A stretch of DNA of 64,000 bases, from NCBI RefSeq assembly GCF_001687365.1, contig NZ_CM004503.1:62001-126000 (forward strand), given 5' to 3'. Below the pieces are notes generated by a model. The model was not told the DNA's origin. It did not search any database and saw nothing but the letters and a program-made list of their open reading frames with translations. Within the stretch, counting starts at the first letter, position 1. Each line of letters opens with the position of its first letter. This DNA is from Pararhizobium polonicum. Lineage in GTDB: Bacteria; Pseudomonadota; Alphaproteobacteria; Rhizobiales; Rhizobiaceae. The position numbers and the translations under genes are program-made. Positions 7,320-16,438 of the stretch are shown here, in pieces.

Positions 7320-8885
7320 ATGCTTAAGACCAATCGCAGGCATTTTATGATGGGCACCGCTGCAATAGCGGTCGCTTCAACTGCAGGCGCCAGGTTCGCC
7401 TTCGCGCAGGAACGCCGGGAACTTCGGCTCGGTGTAAACGGATTGCCGAACACGCTGGAGCCGGTGAATGCGATCAGCAATGTCGGTCCCCGTATCGTCA
7501 ATCAGATCTTCGACACGCTGATTGCGCGCGATTTCTTTGCCAAGGGAGCGCCTGGCAACGCTATCGAACTGGTGCCGGCGCTTGCCGAGAGCTGGGAGCG
7601 GATTGACGACAAATCCGTACGCTTCAAGCTACGCCAGAAGGTCATGTTCCACGACGGCGCGGAACTGACGGCACACGATGTCGCATATACCTTCTCGTCG
7701 GAGCGGCTCTGGGGCCCCGAAGCGGTCAAGACAATCCCGCTCGGCAAGTCCTACTCGCTCGCCTTCGACGAGCCCGTCGTCGAGGACAAGTATACGGTCG
7801 TGCTTCGCACGAAGACGCCCAGCTATCTCATCGAAACCTATGCGGCGTCCTGGATGAGCCGCATCGTTCCCAAGGAATATTACAAGAACCTTGGAGCGGT
7901 TGCATTCGGCAACAAGCCGATCGGAACGGGTCCGTATAAGTTTGTTGAGTTCGTCAGCGGCGACCGTGTCGTGCTGGAAGCGAACGACGACTACTGGGGT
8001 TCAAAGCCGACAGCCTCGAAAATCACGTACCAGCTTGTCGCAGAGCCAGCCACGCGGGTCGCTGGCCTGATCAGCGGCGAATACGACATTGTCACAACGC
8101 TGACGCCCGACGATATCCAGCTCGTAAACAGCTACCCCGACCTGGAAACACGTGGAACGCTCATCGAGAACTTCCAGATGTTCACCTTCAACATGAACCA
8201 GCCGGTTTTCAAGGAGAAGACGCTTCGTCGTGCGCTGGCGCTTGCGGTCAATCGCCCGCTGATGGTCGAATCCCTTTGGAAGAACAAGGCCTCGATCCCG
8301 CATGGTTTCAACTTCCCGAACTATGGCGAAACTTTCGATCCTAATCGGCCCGCCATGGAATACAATGTCGAGGAAGCCAAGCGCCTGGTGAAGGAGAGTG
8401 GCTACGACGGCACGCCGATCACCTATCGTACGATGGGCAACTACTACGCCAACGCCGTTCCGGCGCTGATGATGATGATCGAAATGTGGAAGGAAATCGG
8501 CGTCACCGTCGTGCCGGAAATTTACGCACCAGGCACTACGGTGCCTGACGAAAAGAGCTGGATGCGGAACTGGTCCAACGGTCAGTGGATGACGGACGCC
8601 TATGCCACCATTGTTCCCGAGTTCGGACCCAACGGCCAGGTTCAGAAGCGGTGGGGCTGGAAAGCGCCGGCCGAATTCAACGAGCTGTGCGAGAAGGTCA
8701 CGGTGCTGCCGAACGGCAAGGAGCGCTCCGACGCCTACAATCGCATGCGAGACATCTTCGAAGCGGAGGCGCCTGCCGTCATTCTCTACCAGCCGTATGA
8801 CGTCTACGCCGCCCGCAAGGATGTCCACTGGACGCCCGTAAGCTTCGAAATGATGGAGTTCCGGAACAACCTCAGCTTCGCCTGA
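7320..8885 (+). CDS. accA: AccA, periplasmic agrocinopine / agrocin 84 binding protein
   Basis: This is a family 5 (oligopeptide-type) solute-binding protein of 521 residues. The N-terminus (NRRHFMMGTAAIAVASTAGA, ending near AFAQ) is a twin-arginine-like export signal. AccA of pTiC58 binds agrocinopine and the mimic agrocin 84 through a pyranose-2-phosphate group and hands them to the AccBCDE importer. GGGAGGA precedes the ATG. The protein closely resembles the binding protein at 21789-23429, which belongs to the second cassette. Downstream genes are packed in the same direction with overlapping starts. Confidence 0.93.
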   Translation: MLKTNRRHFMMGTAAIAVASTAGARFAFAQERRELRLGVNGLPNTLEPVNAISNVGPRIVNQIFDTLIARDFFAKGAPGNAIELVPALAESWERIDDKSVRFKLRQKVMFHDGAELTAHDVAYTFSSERLWGPEAVKTIPLGKSYSLAFDEPVVEDKYTVVLRTKTPSYLIETYAASWMSRIVPKEYYKNLGAVAFGNKPIGTGPYKFVEFVSGDRVVLEANDDYWGSKPTASKITYQLVAEPATRVAGLISGEYDIVTTLTPDDIQLVNSYPDLETRGTLIENFQMFTFNMNQPVFKEKTLRRALALAVNRPLMVESLWKNKASIPHGFNFPNYGETFDPNRPAMEYNVEEAKRLVKESGYDGTPITYRTMGNYYANAVPALMMMIEMWKEIGVTVVPEIYAPGTTVPDEKSWMRNWSNGQWMTDAYATIVPEFGPNGQVQKRWGWKAPAEFNELCEKVTVLPNGKERSDAYNRMRDIFEAEAPAVILYQPYDVYAARKDVHWTPVSFEMMEFRNNLSFA

Positions 8886-8946
8886 GCGTGAGTTTCGTTG
8901 GTGGCGGCGCGTATTTGGAGGCGCGCCGCCGAGGAGGAGTTTTCAA

Positions 8947-9894
8947 GTGACAAGTCTTCTAGCAGTTCGCGATCTCACCGTTCAGGTGCCGGCGCGCGCG
9001 CTCAAGATCATCGATGGCATCAGTTTTTCGCTGGGCGCGGGTCAAACGCTCGGCCTCGTCGGCGAATCCGGCTGCGGAAAAAGTATGACCTGCTATGCCA
9101 TTGCCAAAGCGCTGCCGCGCGGCATTGCTCAAACGGGCGGAACGGTAACGTTGAGTTCTGGTGCGCAGGCCGACGGCCAGGGGAGAGCCCCATCGGTCGC
9201 CATGATCTTCCAGGATCCGACGAGCAGCCTGAACCCGGTGCATACAATTGGGTACTACCTCGAATCTGCCCTCTTCCGGCATCAGGGTCTCAGGGGCAGC
9301 GACGCGCGGCTGGAGGCGATGCGGCTTCTTGAGCGCGTCGGCATTGATCGTGCCAAGAGTCGGTTGCGTTCTTATCCGCACCAGTTTTCCGGCGGCATGA
9401 ACCAGCGCGTCATGATCGCTCATGCGCTTGCGGCCAAGCCCCAATTGCTGATCGCGGATGAGCCAACTACCGCGCTCGATGTGACGACGCAAGCGCAGAT
9501 CCTTTATTTGCTGGAAGAATTGAAGGCCGAAACCGGCATGGCACTCCTCATCGTGTCGCACGATCTCGGAGTGATAGCCCGTTTGGCCGACCGCGCAGCG
9601 GTGATGTATTGCGGCAAGATCGTCGAGACGGCGCCCGTGACGGAACTGCTCCGGCGCCCGGCTCATCCCTACGCCCGGGCCCTGATCGACTGTATGCCCA
9701 GTATCGATCCCGCGGATCTCGAACCTCCGATCCCTATCCCCGGATCGGTACCCCTTCTCGATAGCCTTCCGGAGGGATGCCATTTCCATCCGCGCTGTCC
9801 GCGTGCGAGTGGCGAATGTTCCGTACGCTTCCCCGCGCCCACAAATATAGGCCTCGTCCATGAAGCCTCCTGTTACCATCCGGTGGTCGCATGA
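8947..9894 (+). CDS. accB: AccB, ABC transporter ATPase
   Basis: This is an oligopeptide-type (DppD/OppD) ATPase of 315 residues. Walker A is GESGCGKS (about residues 39-46), the signature is FSGGMNQRV, Walker B is LLIADEPTTALD, and the C-terminal part carries the Cys-rich oligopeptide-transporter motif (GCHFHPRCPRASGEC), typical of subunits that can hold an iron-sulphur cluster. With AccC it powers agrocinopine import. GTG start at 8947 with GGAGGAG upstream; the stop overlaps accC as ATGA. Confidence 0.9.
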   Translation: MTSLLAVRDLTVQVPARALKIIDGISFSLGAGQTLGLVGESGCGKSMTCYAIAKALPRGIAQTGGTVTLSSGAQADGQGRAPSVAMIFQDPTSSLNPVHTIGYYLESALFRHQGLRGSDARLEAMRLLERVGIDRAKSRLRSYPHQFSGGMNQRVMIAHALAAKPQLLIADEPTTALDVTTQAQILYLLEELKAETGMALLIVSHDLGVIARLADRAAVMYCGKIVETAPVTELLRRPAHPYARALIDCMPSIDPADLEPPIPIPGSVPLLDSLPEGCHFHPRCPRASGECSVRFPAPTNIGLVHEASCYHPVVA

Positions 9895-10886
9895 ATACGC
9901 CCTTGCTTCAAACCCACGATCTGGTCAAGGCCTTTAGCCATAAGACCGGGTTCTTCGCCAAGCCGACGAGCCAGCTTGCGGTCAACTCCATCAGCTTCGA
10001 CCTCGCGCCGCGGGAACGCCTCGGCGTGGTCGGTGAGTCCGGAAGCGGCAAATCGACCCTTGGTCGGCTACTGCTCGGCCTGACCCCACCGACTAGCGGT
10101 GATGTCTTGTTCGACGGCGTGAACCACAAGGACCGCACTTCTAAAGACTGGACGAAGTTCCGTATGCGCACCTCGCTTGTGCAACAGAACCCGCTGTCGG
10201 CTCTGAACCCGCAGATGACGATTGGAGAGCAGATCGCCGAGGGCCTTCTTGTTCATCACGTTGCAGGTCGCGCGAGCGCGTATGAGCGCGCAGCCGCAAT
10301 GCTCGAGCGTGTGGGGCTGTCAAGTGCAATGATGACCCGGTACCCGCACCAGATGTCGGGTGGCCAGCGCCAGCGGGTCGTCATTGCCCGTGCTTTGATC
10401 CTCGACCCAAAACTGGTTGTTTTCGACGAAGCTGTCTCGGCGCTGGACGTATCCGTCCAGGCTCAGGTTGTGGCGCTACTCCAGTCGCTTTGGCAGGAGT
10501 TGGATCTTGCCTACGTGTTTATCACCCACGATCTTCGCATCGTTCGACACCTGGTTGACCGGATCGCCGTCATGTATCTCGGGCGGGTCGTTGAGACCGG
10601 CCATATCCGTTCGGTCTACGAACGGCCCCGCCATCCCTATACGAGAGCGCTCCTGGATTCAGTTCCGACGATGGATCCGAGCGTGCGCAACCTTCCGCCA
10701 CCGCTACAGGGCGAAATCGATGCGAGCAAAGCTTCCGAAGGCTGCGTCTTCCGGACGCGCTGTCCGTTTGCCATCGACAGATGCGCGTCCGAAACGCCGA
10801 GGCTTCGCGAATTCGACGGCCAGCAGGTGGCATGTCATCGCGCCGAAGACGTGTCATCCGAGATTTGCCGGAAGGAGATCGCATAA
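9891..10886 (+). CDS. accC: AccC, ABC transporter ATPase
   Basis: This is the second oligopeptide-type (DppF/OppF) ATPase, 331 residues. Walker A is GESGSGKS, the signature is MSGGQRQRV, Walker B is LVVFDEAVSALD (Ala where Pro is usual), and the C-terminal cysteine motif is GCVFRTRCPFAIDRC. It forms the nucleotide-binding pair with AccB. Start and stop both overlap the neighbours (ATGA with accB, TAATG with accD), a sign of translational coupling. Confidence 0.9.
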   Translation: MNTPLLQTHDLVKAFSHKTGFFAKPTSQLAVNSISFDLAPRERLGVVGESGSGKSTLGRLLLGLTPPTSGDVLFDGVNHKDRTSKDWTKFRMRTSLVQQNPLSALNPQMTIGEQIAEGLLVHHVAGRASAYERAAAMLERVGLSSAMMTRYPHQMSGGQRQRVVIARALILDPKLVVFDEAVSALDVSVQAQVVALLQSLWQELDLAYVFITHDLRIVRHLVDRIAVMYLGRVVETGHIRSVYERPRHPYTRALLDSVPTMDPSVRNLPPPLQGEIDASKASEGCVFRTRCPFAIDRCASETPRLREFDGQQVACHRAEDVSSEICRKEIA

Positions 10887-11806
10887 TGATAGGCTTCATA
10901 ATCGCTCGTGCCCTTCGGGCTTTGGTCGTTCTCTTTCTCACCGTGACTTTTGTCTTCATCGTTCTTCGACTGAGCGGCGATCCAGCCCAGACGATGCTGG
11001 GCGAGCGTGCAACGCCGGAGGTGCTGGCAGTGTTCCGCGCCGACTGGGGCCTCGACAAGCCGATTCTCCAGCAGTTCTTGATCTATGTGGCCAACGCGTT
11101 TCAAGGAAATTTCGGCGTCTCGTCCGCAGACGGCCGCGAGGTCTTTTCGATCATTGCCGAGCGCATACCAAAGACGCTGGTGCTGACGGTATCCGCTTTT
11201 ATTCTGAGTGTGCTCCTCGGCATACCGGTAGGCATCGTCGCAGCTGTTCGACGCGATAGTCCTGTCGACAAAGCCGTCATAACGGGAGCTGTGCTCGGGT
11301 ACAGCGTTCCCAACTTTCTCCTTGGTCTCACTCTCATCTTCGTGTTTGCCGTCTGGCTGCGTGTCTTGCCGAGCTCTGGCAGTTCTACCTGGCAGCACGC
11401 GATTCTGCCCGTCGCAACCTTCGGCCTATTCAACGCGGCCACAATCGCGCGCTTCACGCGCTCGACGCTCATTGAGGTGCTTGAGCAGCCGTACATCGCC
11501 GCCGCCCGTGCCGATGGGATATCAAAGTGGGAGGTCATTCTTCGACACGCACTGCCTAACGCCGCCATCCCGATGGTGACCATGCTGGGCTTTGTCGCAG
11601 GCGGTCTCTTGGCCGGTTCGGTGCTCATCGAAACCGTCTTTGCCTGGCCGGGCCTCGGAAGCGGCTTCGTTCATGCAACGACCCACGGCGATCTCAACGT
11701 CGTGCAGGCAATGATCCTTCTTTTCACGGCCTTCATGGTCACGATCAACTTGGCCGTCGATATTCTCTACGCGGTCCTCAATCCGAAGATCAGGCTTCAG
11801 AAATAA
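10886..11806 (+). CDS. accD: AccD, ABC transporter permease
   Basis: This 306-residue DppB-type permease has six predicted membrane segments and the EAA-loop region (ARADGISKWEVILRHALPNAAIPM). The ATG at 10886 overlaps the accC stop (TAATG) and gives the family's typical hydrophobic start MIGFIIARALRALVVLFL. An ATG at 10781 would add 35 basic residues overlapping accC and is unlikely. It forms the inner-membrane channel with AccE. Confidence 0.9.
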   Translation: MIGFIIARALRALVVLFLTVTFVFIVLRLSGDPAQTMLGERATPEVLAVFRADWGLDKPILQQFLIYVANAFQGNFGVSSADGREVFSIIAERIPKTLVLTVSAFILSVLLGIPVGIVAAVRRDSPVDKAVITGAVLGYSVPNFLLGLTLIFVFAVWLRVLPSSGSSTWQHAILPVATFGLFNAATIARFTRSTLIEVLEQPYIAAARADGISKWEVILRHALPNAAIPMVTMLGFVAGGLLAGSVLIETVFAWPGLGSGFVHATTHGDLNVVQAMILLFTAFMVTINLAVDILYAVLNPKIRLQK

Positions 11807-12672
11807 TGACCCACGCTAAGATACTCTCCTTGCCGAGGGGGCAATTCTGGAATTTTGCCACCCGAACCCCGATCAGCATCTGGCTGTGCATAATATGGAT
11901 CGCTGCGATCGTAATTGTCGGTGCGACGGCGCAATGGATCGCACCCTTCGACTATCTGCAACAGTCGCCACTTGCACGCTTCGCGTTGCCGGGCGCCCTG
12001 CCAGGACATCTGCTTGGCACGGATTATCTCGGCCGGGATGTGCTTAGCAACCTTTTTGCTGCGATCCAAATGACATTGATGATCGCCTTCGCAGGCTCGG
12101 TGATCTGTTTGCTTATCGGCACCATTCTGGGTTTTCTGGCTGCGCATTTTGGGGGCTGGGTCGATAACCTCATCATGGGCTTTGCCGATGCCATGCAGTC
12201 CGTGCCCTTCATCATCGTGGCACTTGGCGTGCTGGCGTTTTTCGGTTCGAACCCGCTGCTGTTCGTCTTACTAGCGGGGATCTACAACTGGTGGCGTTAT
12301 GCTCGTCTGACGCGCGGCCTTGTCCTGGGTGCCAACGAGGACGGTTACGCTGAGGCGGCGCGGATCGTCGGCGTACCGTCATGGCGCATCTATTTGCGCC
12401 ACATACTCCCAAACATCGCTGGCCCGCTCGTTGTTCAGCTCACTGTCAATTATCCAGAGCTCATTCTGCTCGAGAGTGGTCTGAGTTTTCTCGGGCTCGG
12501 CATCCAGCCGCCGTCCACAAGCCTCGGGCTTATGGTTGCCGACGGGCGAAACTACCTAGCGATCGCTTGGTGGCTTGCTGCTTTCCCAGGTGTAGTCCTG
12601 GTGTTCACAACATTATCCATAAGCCTGCTTGGCGACTATTTGCGCGATCGTCTCGACGCGCGGCTGCGTTAA
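11806..12672 (+). CDS. accE: AccE, ABC transporter permease
   Basis: This is a DppC-type permease of 288 residues, with an N-terminal membrane anchor, the extracytoplasmic stretch GHLLGTDYLGRDVLSNLF typical of DppC, five further membrane segments and the EAA loop (AARIVGVPSWRIYLRHILPN). It pairs with AccD in the agrocinopine importer. Its ATG overlaps the accD stop (TAATG). Confidence 0.9.
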   Translation: MTHAKILSLPRGQFWNFATRTPISIWLCIIWIAAIVIVGATAQWIAPFDYLQQSPLARFALPGALPGHLLGTDYLGRDVLSNLFAAIQMTLMIAFAGSVICLLIGTILGFLAAHFGGWVDNLIMGFADAMQSVPFIIVALGVLAFFGSNPLLFVLLAGIYNWWRYARLTRGLVLGANEDGYAEAARIVGVPSWRIYLRHILPNIAGPLVVQLTVNYPELILLESGLSFLGLGIQPPSTSLGLMVADGRNYLAIAWWLAAFPGVVLVFTTLSISLLGDYLRDRLDARLR

Positions 12673-12687
12673 ATGAAAGGAACTAAA

Positions 12688-13491
12688 ATGAATCCGCTCA
12701 GAATGACACCTGAGACGATACGTCTTGGCGGTCACAGAGGCCATAGTGCCGGTGCTCCCGAAAACACCCTCGCAGCGTTCAGGAAGGCATTCGAATTCGG
12801 TGGCCAACACGTCACTTGTGAAACTGATCTAGGAATTACCCGCGACGGCGAACTTGTCCTGATTCACGACAAGACGGTTGACCGCACCACCAACGGCCAC
12901 GGTCTGGTGCAGAACATGACGTATTCCGAACTGTCCAAGCTCGATGCCGGCAGTTGGTTTGGCGATCAATTCAGCGGAGAACGTGTGCCGTTGCTGAAAG
13001 AGGCGCTGCAGCTCGCCCGTGAACTTGGTATTATCTACCAGCTGGAGCTCAAGATCTACGACGCGAACGATGTGTTCTTTCCGAAGCTGAGGGCACTGAT
13101 CGACGAGCTGGGTTGCGCGGATCTTCTGCAGTTTTCCTCGTTCGACTACGTTCAACTGAAGGCTGTCAAGCAGGCAATACCTGACGTGCCGACCGTCGGT
13201 CTCATGCATTCGCGTCTGATCGACCCTGCCGCTCTCGCGCGCCAGGCCAACCTCGACGCGATGAACATCGAAATCTACCATTTCGCCAGTGGAGAGGCTC
13301 GCCAGCTTCACGAAGAGGGCTTCGCCGCTTTCTGCTACCTACCGGCGGGCTACCACGAGAAACTCCTGAAATATGGCGTCGATATTGAAGCCCAGGTCGT
13401 TCAATGGGTTCGTGAAGGTCAGTTGGATCAGCTCCTGGGCGATGACGTCGCGCAAGTGGCAAAGATCAGGGACAGAGCCCATCATGGTTGA
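12688..13491 (+). CDS. accF: AccF, agrocinopine phosphodiesterase (GDPD family)
   Basis: This is a glycerophosphodiester-phosphodiesterase-type TIM barrel. Metal and catalytic residues are visible in GGHRGHSAGAPENTLAAF (HR...EN), CETDLGITRDG (E.D) and LIHDKTVDRTT (His). AccF of pTiC58 splits agrocinopine to sucrose plus arabinose-2-phosphate, which is the AccR inducer, and also releases the toxic part of agrocin 84. The start at 12688 is chosen because AAAGGA lies 7 bases upstream; the ATG at 12673 directly after the accE stop lacks a ribosome site. The 3' end overlaps accG by 8 bases. Confidence 0.9.
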   Translation: MNPLRMTPETIRLGGHRGHSAGAPENTLAAFRKAFEFGGQHVTCETDLGITRDGELVLIHDKTVDRTTNGHGLVQNMTYSELSKLDAGSWFGDQFSGERVPLLKEALQLARELGIIYQLELKIYDANDVFFPKLRALIDELGCADLLQFSSFDYVQLKAVKQAIPDVPTVGLMHSRLIDPAALARQANLDAMNIEIYHFASGEARQLHEEGFAAFCYLPAGYHEKLLKYGVDIEAQVVQWVREGQLDQLLGDDVAQVAKIRDRAHHG

Positions 13492-14302
13492 GTCCCCTCC
13501 TTCCACTCTTTCCGCGCGCCCGTTGGCGGCGATAGTTGAAAACATCGCGAGGGAAGCTGGCAAACTGGCCTTGACCCATTTTGAATCCCTGGCAGACCTT
13601 CCCGTCGAAAAAAAGGGGCATCTGGACCTCGTGACCCAGGCGGACAAGCAGGTTGAAGAATTCCTGATTGCCAGACTGCAAGAAGCCTTCCCGGATGACG
13701 GGATTTTTGGTGAGGAAGGCGGCGAAATCACAGGAACGTCGGGCCGTATCTGGGTTATTGATCCAATCGACGGAACGTTCAACTTCGTGCGTGGCGGGCA
13801 AAACTGGGCGGTTTCGATCGGTCTTTACGAGAATCGGCGGCCCGCGTTCGGTGCCATTTTCGCTCCAGTCCGGGATCTGATGCTTGTTGGAGGCAAATCG
13901 GTCGAACCGCTCCTTAATGGTAAACCCATCAAGCCGCTGCCGGCCCTCGACATGTCGCGAGCATCAACCGGATTTAGCTTCCATCCTTCGGTACCAACTG
14001 CCGACCGGCTGGAAGTGATCCGCTTTATTTCGGACGAGCTGCAGATCAGCTTCCGGTTCTGCGGATCTGCCACCCTCTCGCTCATAGAGGTCATGATGGG
14101 GGAGACTGATGGCTATGTGTCAGTGGGAGATTCAACCTGGGACGTCATGGCGGCTCTGCCTATCCTGGCAGGTCTTGGTGCTTCTCACACAATTGACTGG
14201 GATCGGATTGAACTGTCTCAAAAACTCCGCTTCGTATGTGGCAGCAAAGAATTCCTGACCAGAGCCAGACCATTGCTGCAGAACCTTTCAGCCGCCGCTT
14301 AA
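13484..14302 (+). CDS. accG: AccG, inositol-monophosphatase-family sugar phosphatase
   Basis: This is an IMPase-fold phosphatase of 272 residues with the family motifs GEEGG, DPIDGTFNF and WDVMA in order. In the acc pathway it is thought to remove phosphate from the arabinose-2-phosphate made by AccF, which also turns off the AccR inducer. The ATG at 13484 overlaps the end of accF. It is the last gene of the acc operon; an inverted repeat follows within 60 bases. Confidence 0.9.
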   Translation: MVESPPSTLSARPLAAIVENIAREAGKLALTHFESLADLPVEKKGHLDLVTQADKQVEEFLIARLQEAFPDDGIFGEEGGEITGTSGRIWVIDPIDGTFNFVRGGQNWAVSIGLYENRRPAFGAIFAPVRDLMLVGGKSVEPLLNGKPIKPLPALDMSRASTGFSFHPSVPTADRLEVIRFISDELQISFRFCGSATLSLIEVMMGETDGYVSVGDSTWDVMAALPILAGLGASHTIDWDRIELSQKLRFVCGSKEFLTRARPLLQNLSAAA

Positions 14303-14311
14303 CCGCATAGT

Positions 14312-14353
14312 TGGCTAAAAGACCAATGCACAAATCTGCGCGCTTTTTAGCCA
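14312..14353 (+). terminator. Inverted repeat after accG, possible terminator
   Basis: TGGCTAAAA (14312-14320) pairs with TTTTAGCCA (14345-14353) as a perfect 9-bp stem with a 24-base loop, 10 bases after the accG stop. The descending arm contains a T-run but the loop is long, so termination strength is uncertain. The remaining bases up to the next gene (14354-14535) show nothing recognisable. Confidence 0.4.
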
Positions 14354-14535
14354 GCACACCAAACCCAAAGGCGTCGCGCACTTTCGCGGCGCCGCATCCA
14401 ACCCGTAACCGATGGCGTGGTTCTCTCGCGCTGTGTGTTTTTGGAACACCAATTTGAAAGCCTTTGATCTACCGCCCGGCCCAATTCTTTGCGTAACGGG
14501 TTTCTGTGACACCCGTGTGAAAGCCAAGGGGTCTG

Positions 14536-15045
14536 ATGTCGAGTAAAGCCCCTAAGCCCGGACCTTTCGCACCTCTCCCGTTCGTTACGGATCTGGCGAA
14601 GGATGAGGTTAAAACTCAATGTGCCGCGATCTGCTACAGGCGGATTTTCAAAGGTAGCGACGAGATCGAAGTCCTCTTGATCACGAGCCGCGACAGCGGG
14701 CGTTGGGTAATCCCAAAGGGTTGGCCGATGCGAAAAAAGAAACTGCATCAGGTTGCCCGGCAAGAAGCCTGGGAAGAAGCTGGCGTGCGTGGCCATGTAC
14801 AGAAGACGCCATTCGGGCACTTCAGCTACTTGAAGAAGGTTTCGAAAGATGAAGTCTTCCCGTGTCTGGTTCAAGCCCACCTCCTGACCGTATCCAAACT
14901 TGAGGAAGACTTCCCTGAGAAAGGACAACGTCAAATCAAGTGGTTTTCACCTGCCGAGGCAGCGCTGGCTGTAGAAGAGCCTGGGTTGCGACGACTTTTC
15001 AACAACCTGCCGTACCACGCCGAACCTGAGCCAACGTCGTCCTGA
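14536..15045 (+). CDS. Nudix hydrolase (diphosphoinositol-polyphosphate-phosphatase-like)
   Basis: This 169-residue Nudix-fold protein has a Nudix box running through GWPMRKKKLHQVARQEAWEE and AGV. The EExG core is present, the Arg of the REUxEE core is replaced by Gln, and the first Glu of the box is Lys, as in the subfamily that cleaves diphosphoinositol polyphosphates and other nucleoside or sugar diphosphates. The N-terminus (CAAICYRRIF...VLLITSRDSGRWVIPKGWP) matches the same subfamily. It is the first gene of the second sugar-phosphate cassette; the link to opine use is positional only. AAGGGG lies just before the ATG. Confidence 0.8.
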   Translation: MSSKAPKPGPFAPLPFVTDLAKDEVKTQCAAICYRRIFKGSDEIEVLLITSRDSGRWVIPKGWPMRKKKLHQVARQEAWEEAGVRGHVQKTPFGHFSYLKKVSKDEVFPCLVQAHLLTVSKLEEDFPEKGQRQIKWFSPAEAALAVEEPGLRRLFNNLPYHAEPEPTSS

Positions 15046-15097
15046 CCAACATTGGTTTGGGAACGTTTGCTGTGCGCGACAAACTACAGAGGGCAAT

Positions 15098-16078
15098 ATG
15101 GATATCAATCTGCTTAGAAAAACCCCTGATCTAAGAGGCGTCGCGGACATACGACTTGCGACGCTGGACGATGGCCCCGGCCGCGGACAACGCATTCTGA
15201 TTGCCCGCAACGCGACTGGGGTGGCGTTCGAAGTGGCGGTCGATCGTGGTTTCGACATTGCCAGTCTTTCTTTTAGAGGCATCAATATCGGGTGGCATTC
15301 GCCCACGCAGATGCGATTTCCCACAGTCGATCCGGGCTCGGAAGACGGATGGGGCTTCATGCGCAACTTCGATGGCTTCATGGTGACCTGCGGCCTTGAT
15401 CACATCAGTCGACCGCGCGAGATAGATATCTCCCACTACAATCATCCGCACCTGAAAACGAAGAAAGTGCCACAGCACGGCCGGATATCGACTGAGAAGG
15501 CGCGACTGGTGGGATATGGCGTGGACCCTGAATCGGGAGACGTTTTTTGCGAGGCTTTGGTTAGGCAGGCCAGCGTTTTTGGCGAAACGATCGAGTTGCG
15601 CCGGCGCATAACCGTGCGCGTGTTTGAGTCAGTGCTCGACATCAACGATACGATCACCAATCGAGGCTTTGCTCCAACACATCACGCGATCATCTACCAC
15701 CTGAACTACGGGTACCCTTTCCTGGACGATAATCTGGAGATAACCGGACTGCCTGAACACTTGAGCGCCAAAATGGTGGTAGATCCACCTGTGCCGGATG
15801 ACAAATACGGTGAAAAGGTCGATGTAGTGGAAAGCAACCAGCTTCCCCAAACCGCTCCGATCTTGCTAGCTAATCCTGCCCTTGGCATCTCCGTTGGCCT
15901 GACATACAGCCACGCCCATCTGCCTAAACTGGCCGTCTGGCGTGCGTACCAGTCGGGGGTGTTCGCACTCGGCATAGAGCCTCGAACAGACGCGGCCGAA
16001 AACCATCCCCTGGTTCAGCCCGGGGAAAGCATCAGTCACTCCTTGCGGCTCGTGATGGACGGCGAAAGAAGCCGATGA
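15098..16078 (+). CDS. DUF4432 family protein, aldose-1-epimerase-like
   Basis: This 326-residue protein belongs to the DUF4432 branch of the galactose-mutarotase fold, seen from the N-terminal RGVADIRLATLDDGPGRGQR, the sequence GFMVTCGLDHIS in the middle, and HHAIIYHLNYGYPFLD. Members are thought to act on sugars in carbohydrate-use clusters. The likely job is mutarotation or isomerisation of a sugar freed from an opine. GAGGG precedes the ATG. It lies between a Nudix and a HAD phosphatase gene on the same strand, 52 bp behind the former. Confidence 0.75.
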   Translation: MDINLLRKTPDLRGVADIRLATLDDGPGRGQRILIARNATGVAFEVAVDRGFDIASLSFRGINIGWHSPTQMRFPTVDPGSEDGWGFMRNFDGFMVTCGLDHISRPREIDISHYNHPHLKTKKVPQHGRISTEKARLVGYGVDPESGDVFCEALVRQASVFGETIELRRRITVRVFESVLDINDTITNRGFAPTHHAIIYHLNYGYPFLDDNLEITGLPEHLSAKMVVDPPVPDDKYGEKVDVVESNQLPQTAPILLANPALGISVGLTYSHAHLPKLAVWRAYQSGVFALGIEPRTDAAENHPLVQPGESISHSLRLVMDGERSR

Positions 16079-16438
16079 ACTCGATTTGGTGAGGAGATTT
16101 TCCAGGGAAATCGAGTCCTTCCCGCAGCATTTTTGGCGAGATGGATACCCTTTGTCGAAGATTGGGGAGTGCTTGAGATGGAAGCAATCAGGCCGATCTC
16201 GACAAAAAATGGACGATCGCGTGGTGGGCTGGTGCGATATTATGACAATCGGCCCTGCCACTTCACATTCTGGAATTTTGCGAATTGGCCTCGTGCCTCA
16301 ATATCCTGGGCAAGGGACTCCAAGAGAACCAGTAACTCCAGTCATGCCAGGCTAGAGGAAATAGATCGCTCGCGCCGTAACGATGAAATAACCACGTCCG
16401 AGCTGAAATTGGGATAAATTCAATTATAGGTTAGGGAC
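16079..16438 (+). other. 360-bp gap without a clear gene
   Basis: Two overlapping plus-strand frames of about 90 codons cross this stretch. One contains RYYDNRPCHFTFWNFANWP, which looks protein-like, but neither has a ribosome site or a family I recognise. It may be a decayed gene between the DUF4432 and HAD genes. No promoter or terminator structure stands out. Confidence 0.3.

Noticed and set aside
8001-8828. Long minus-strand open frame opposite accA (275 codons)
   Set aside because: Antisense shadow of a clear binding-protein gene, with low-complexity composition and no ribosome site.
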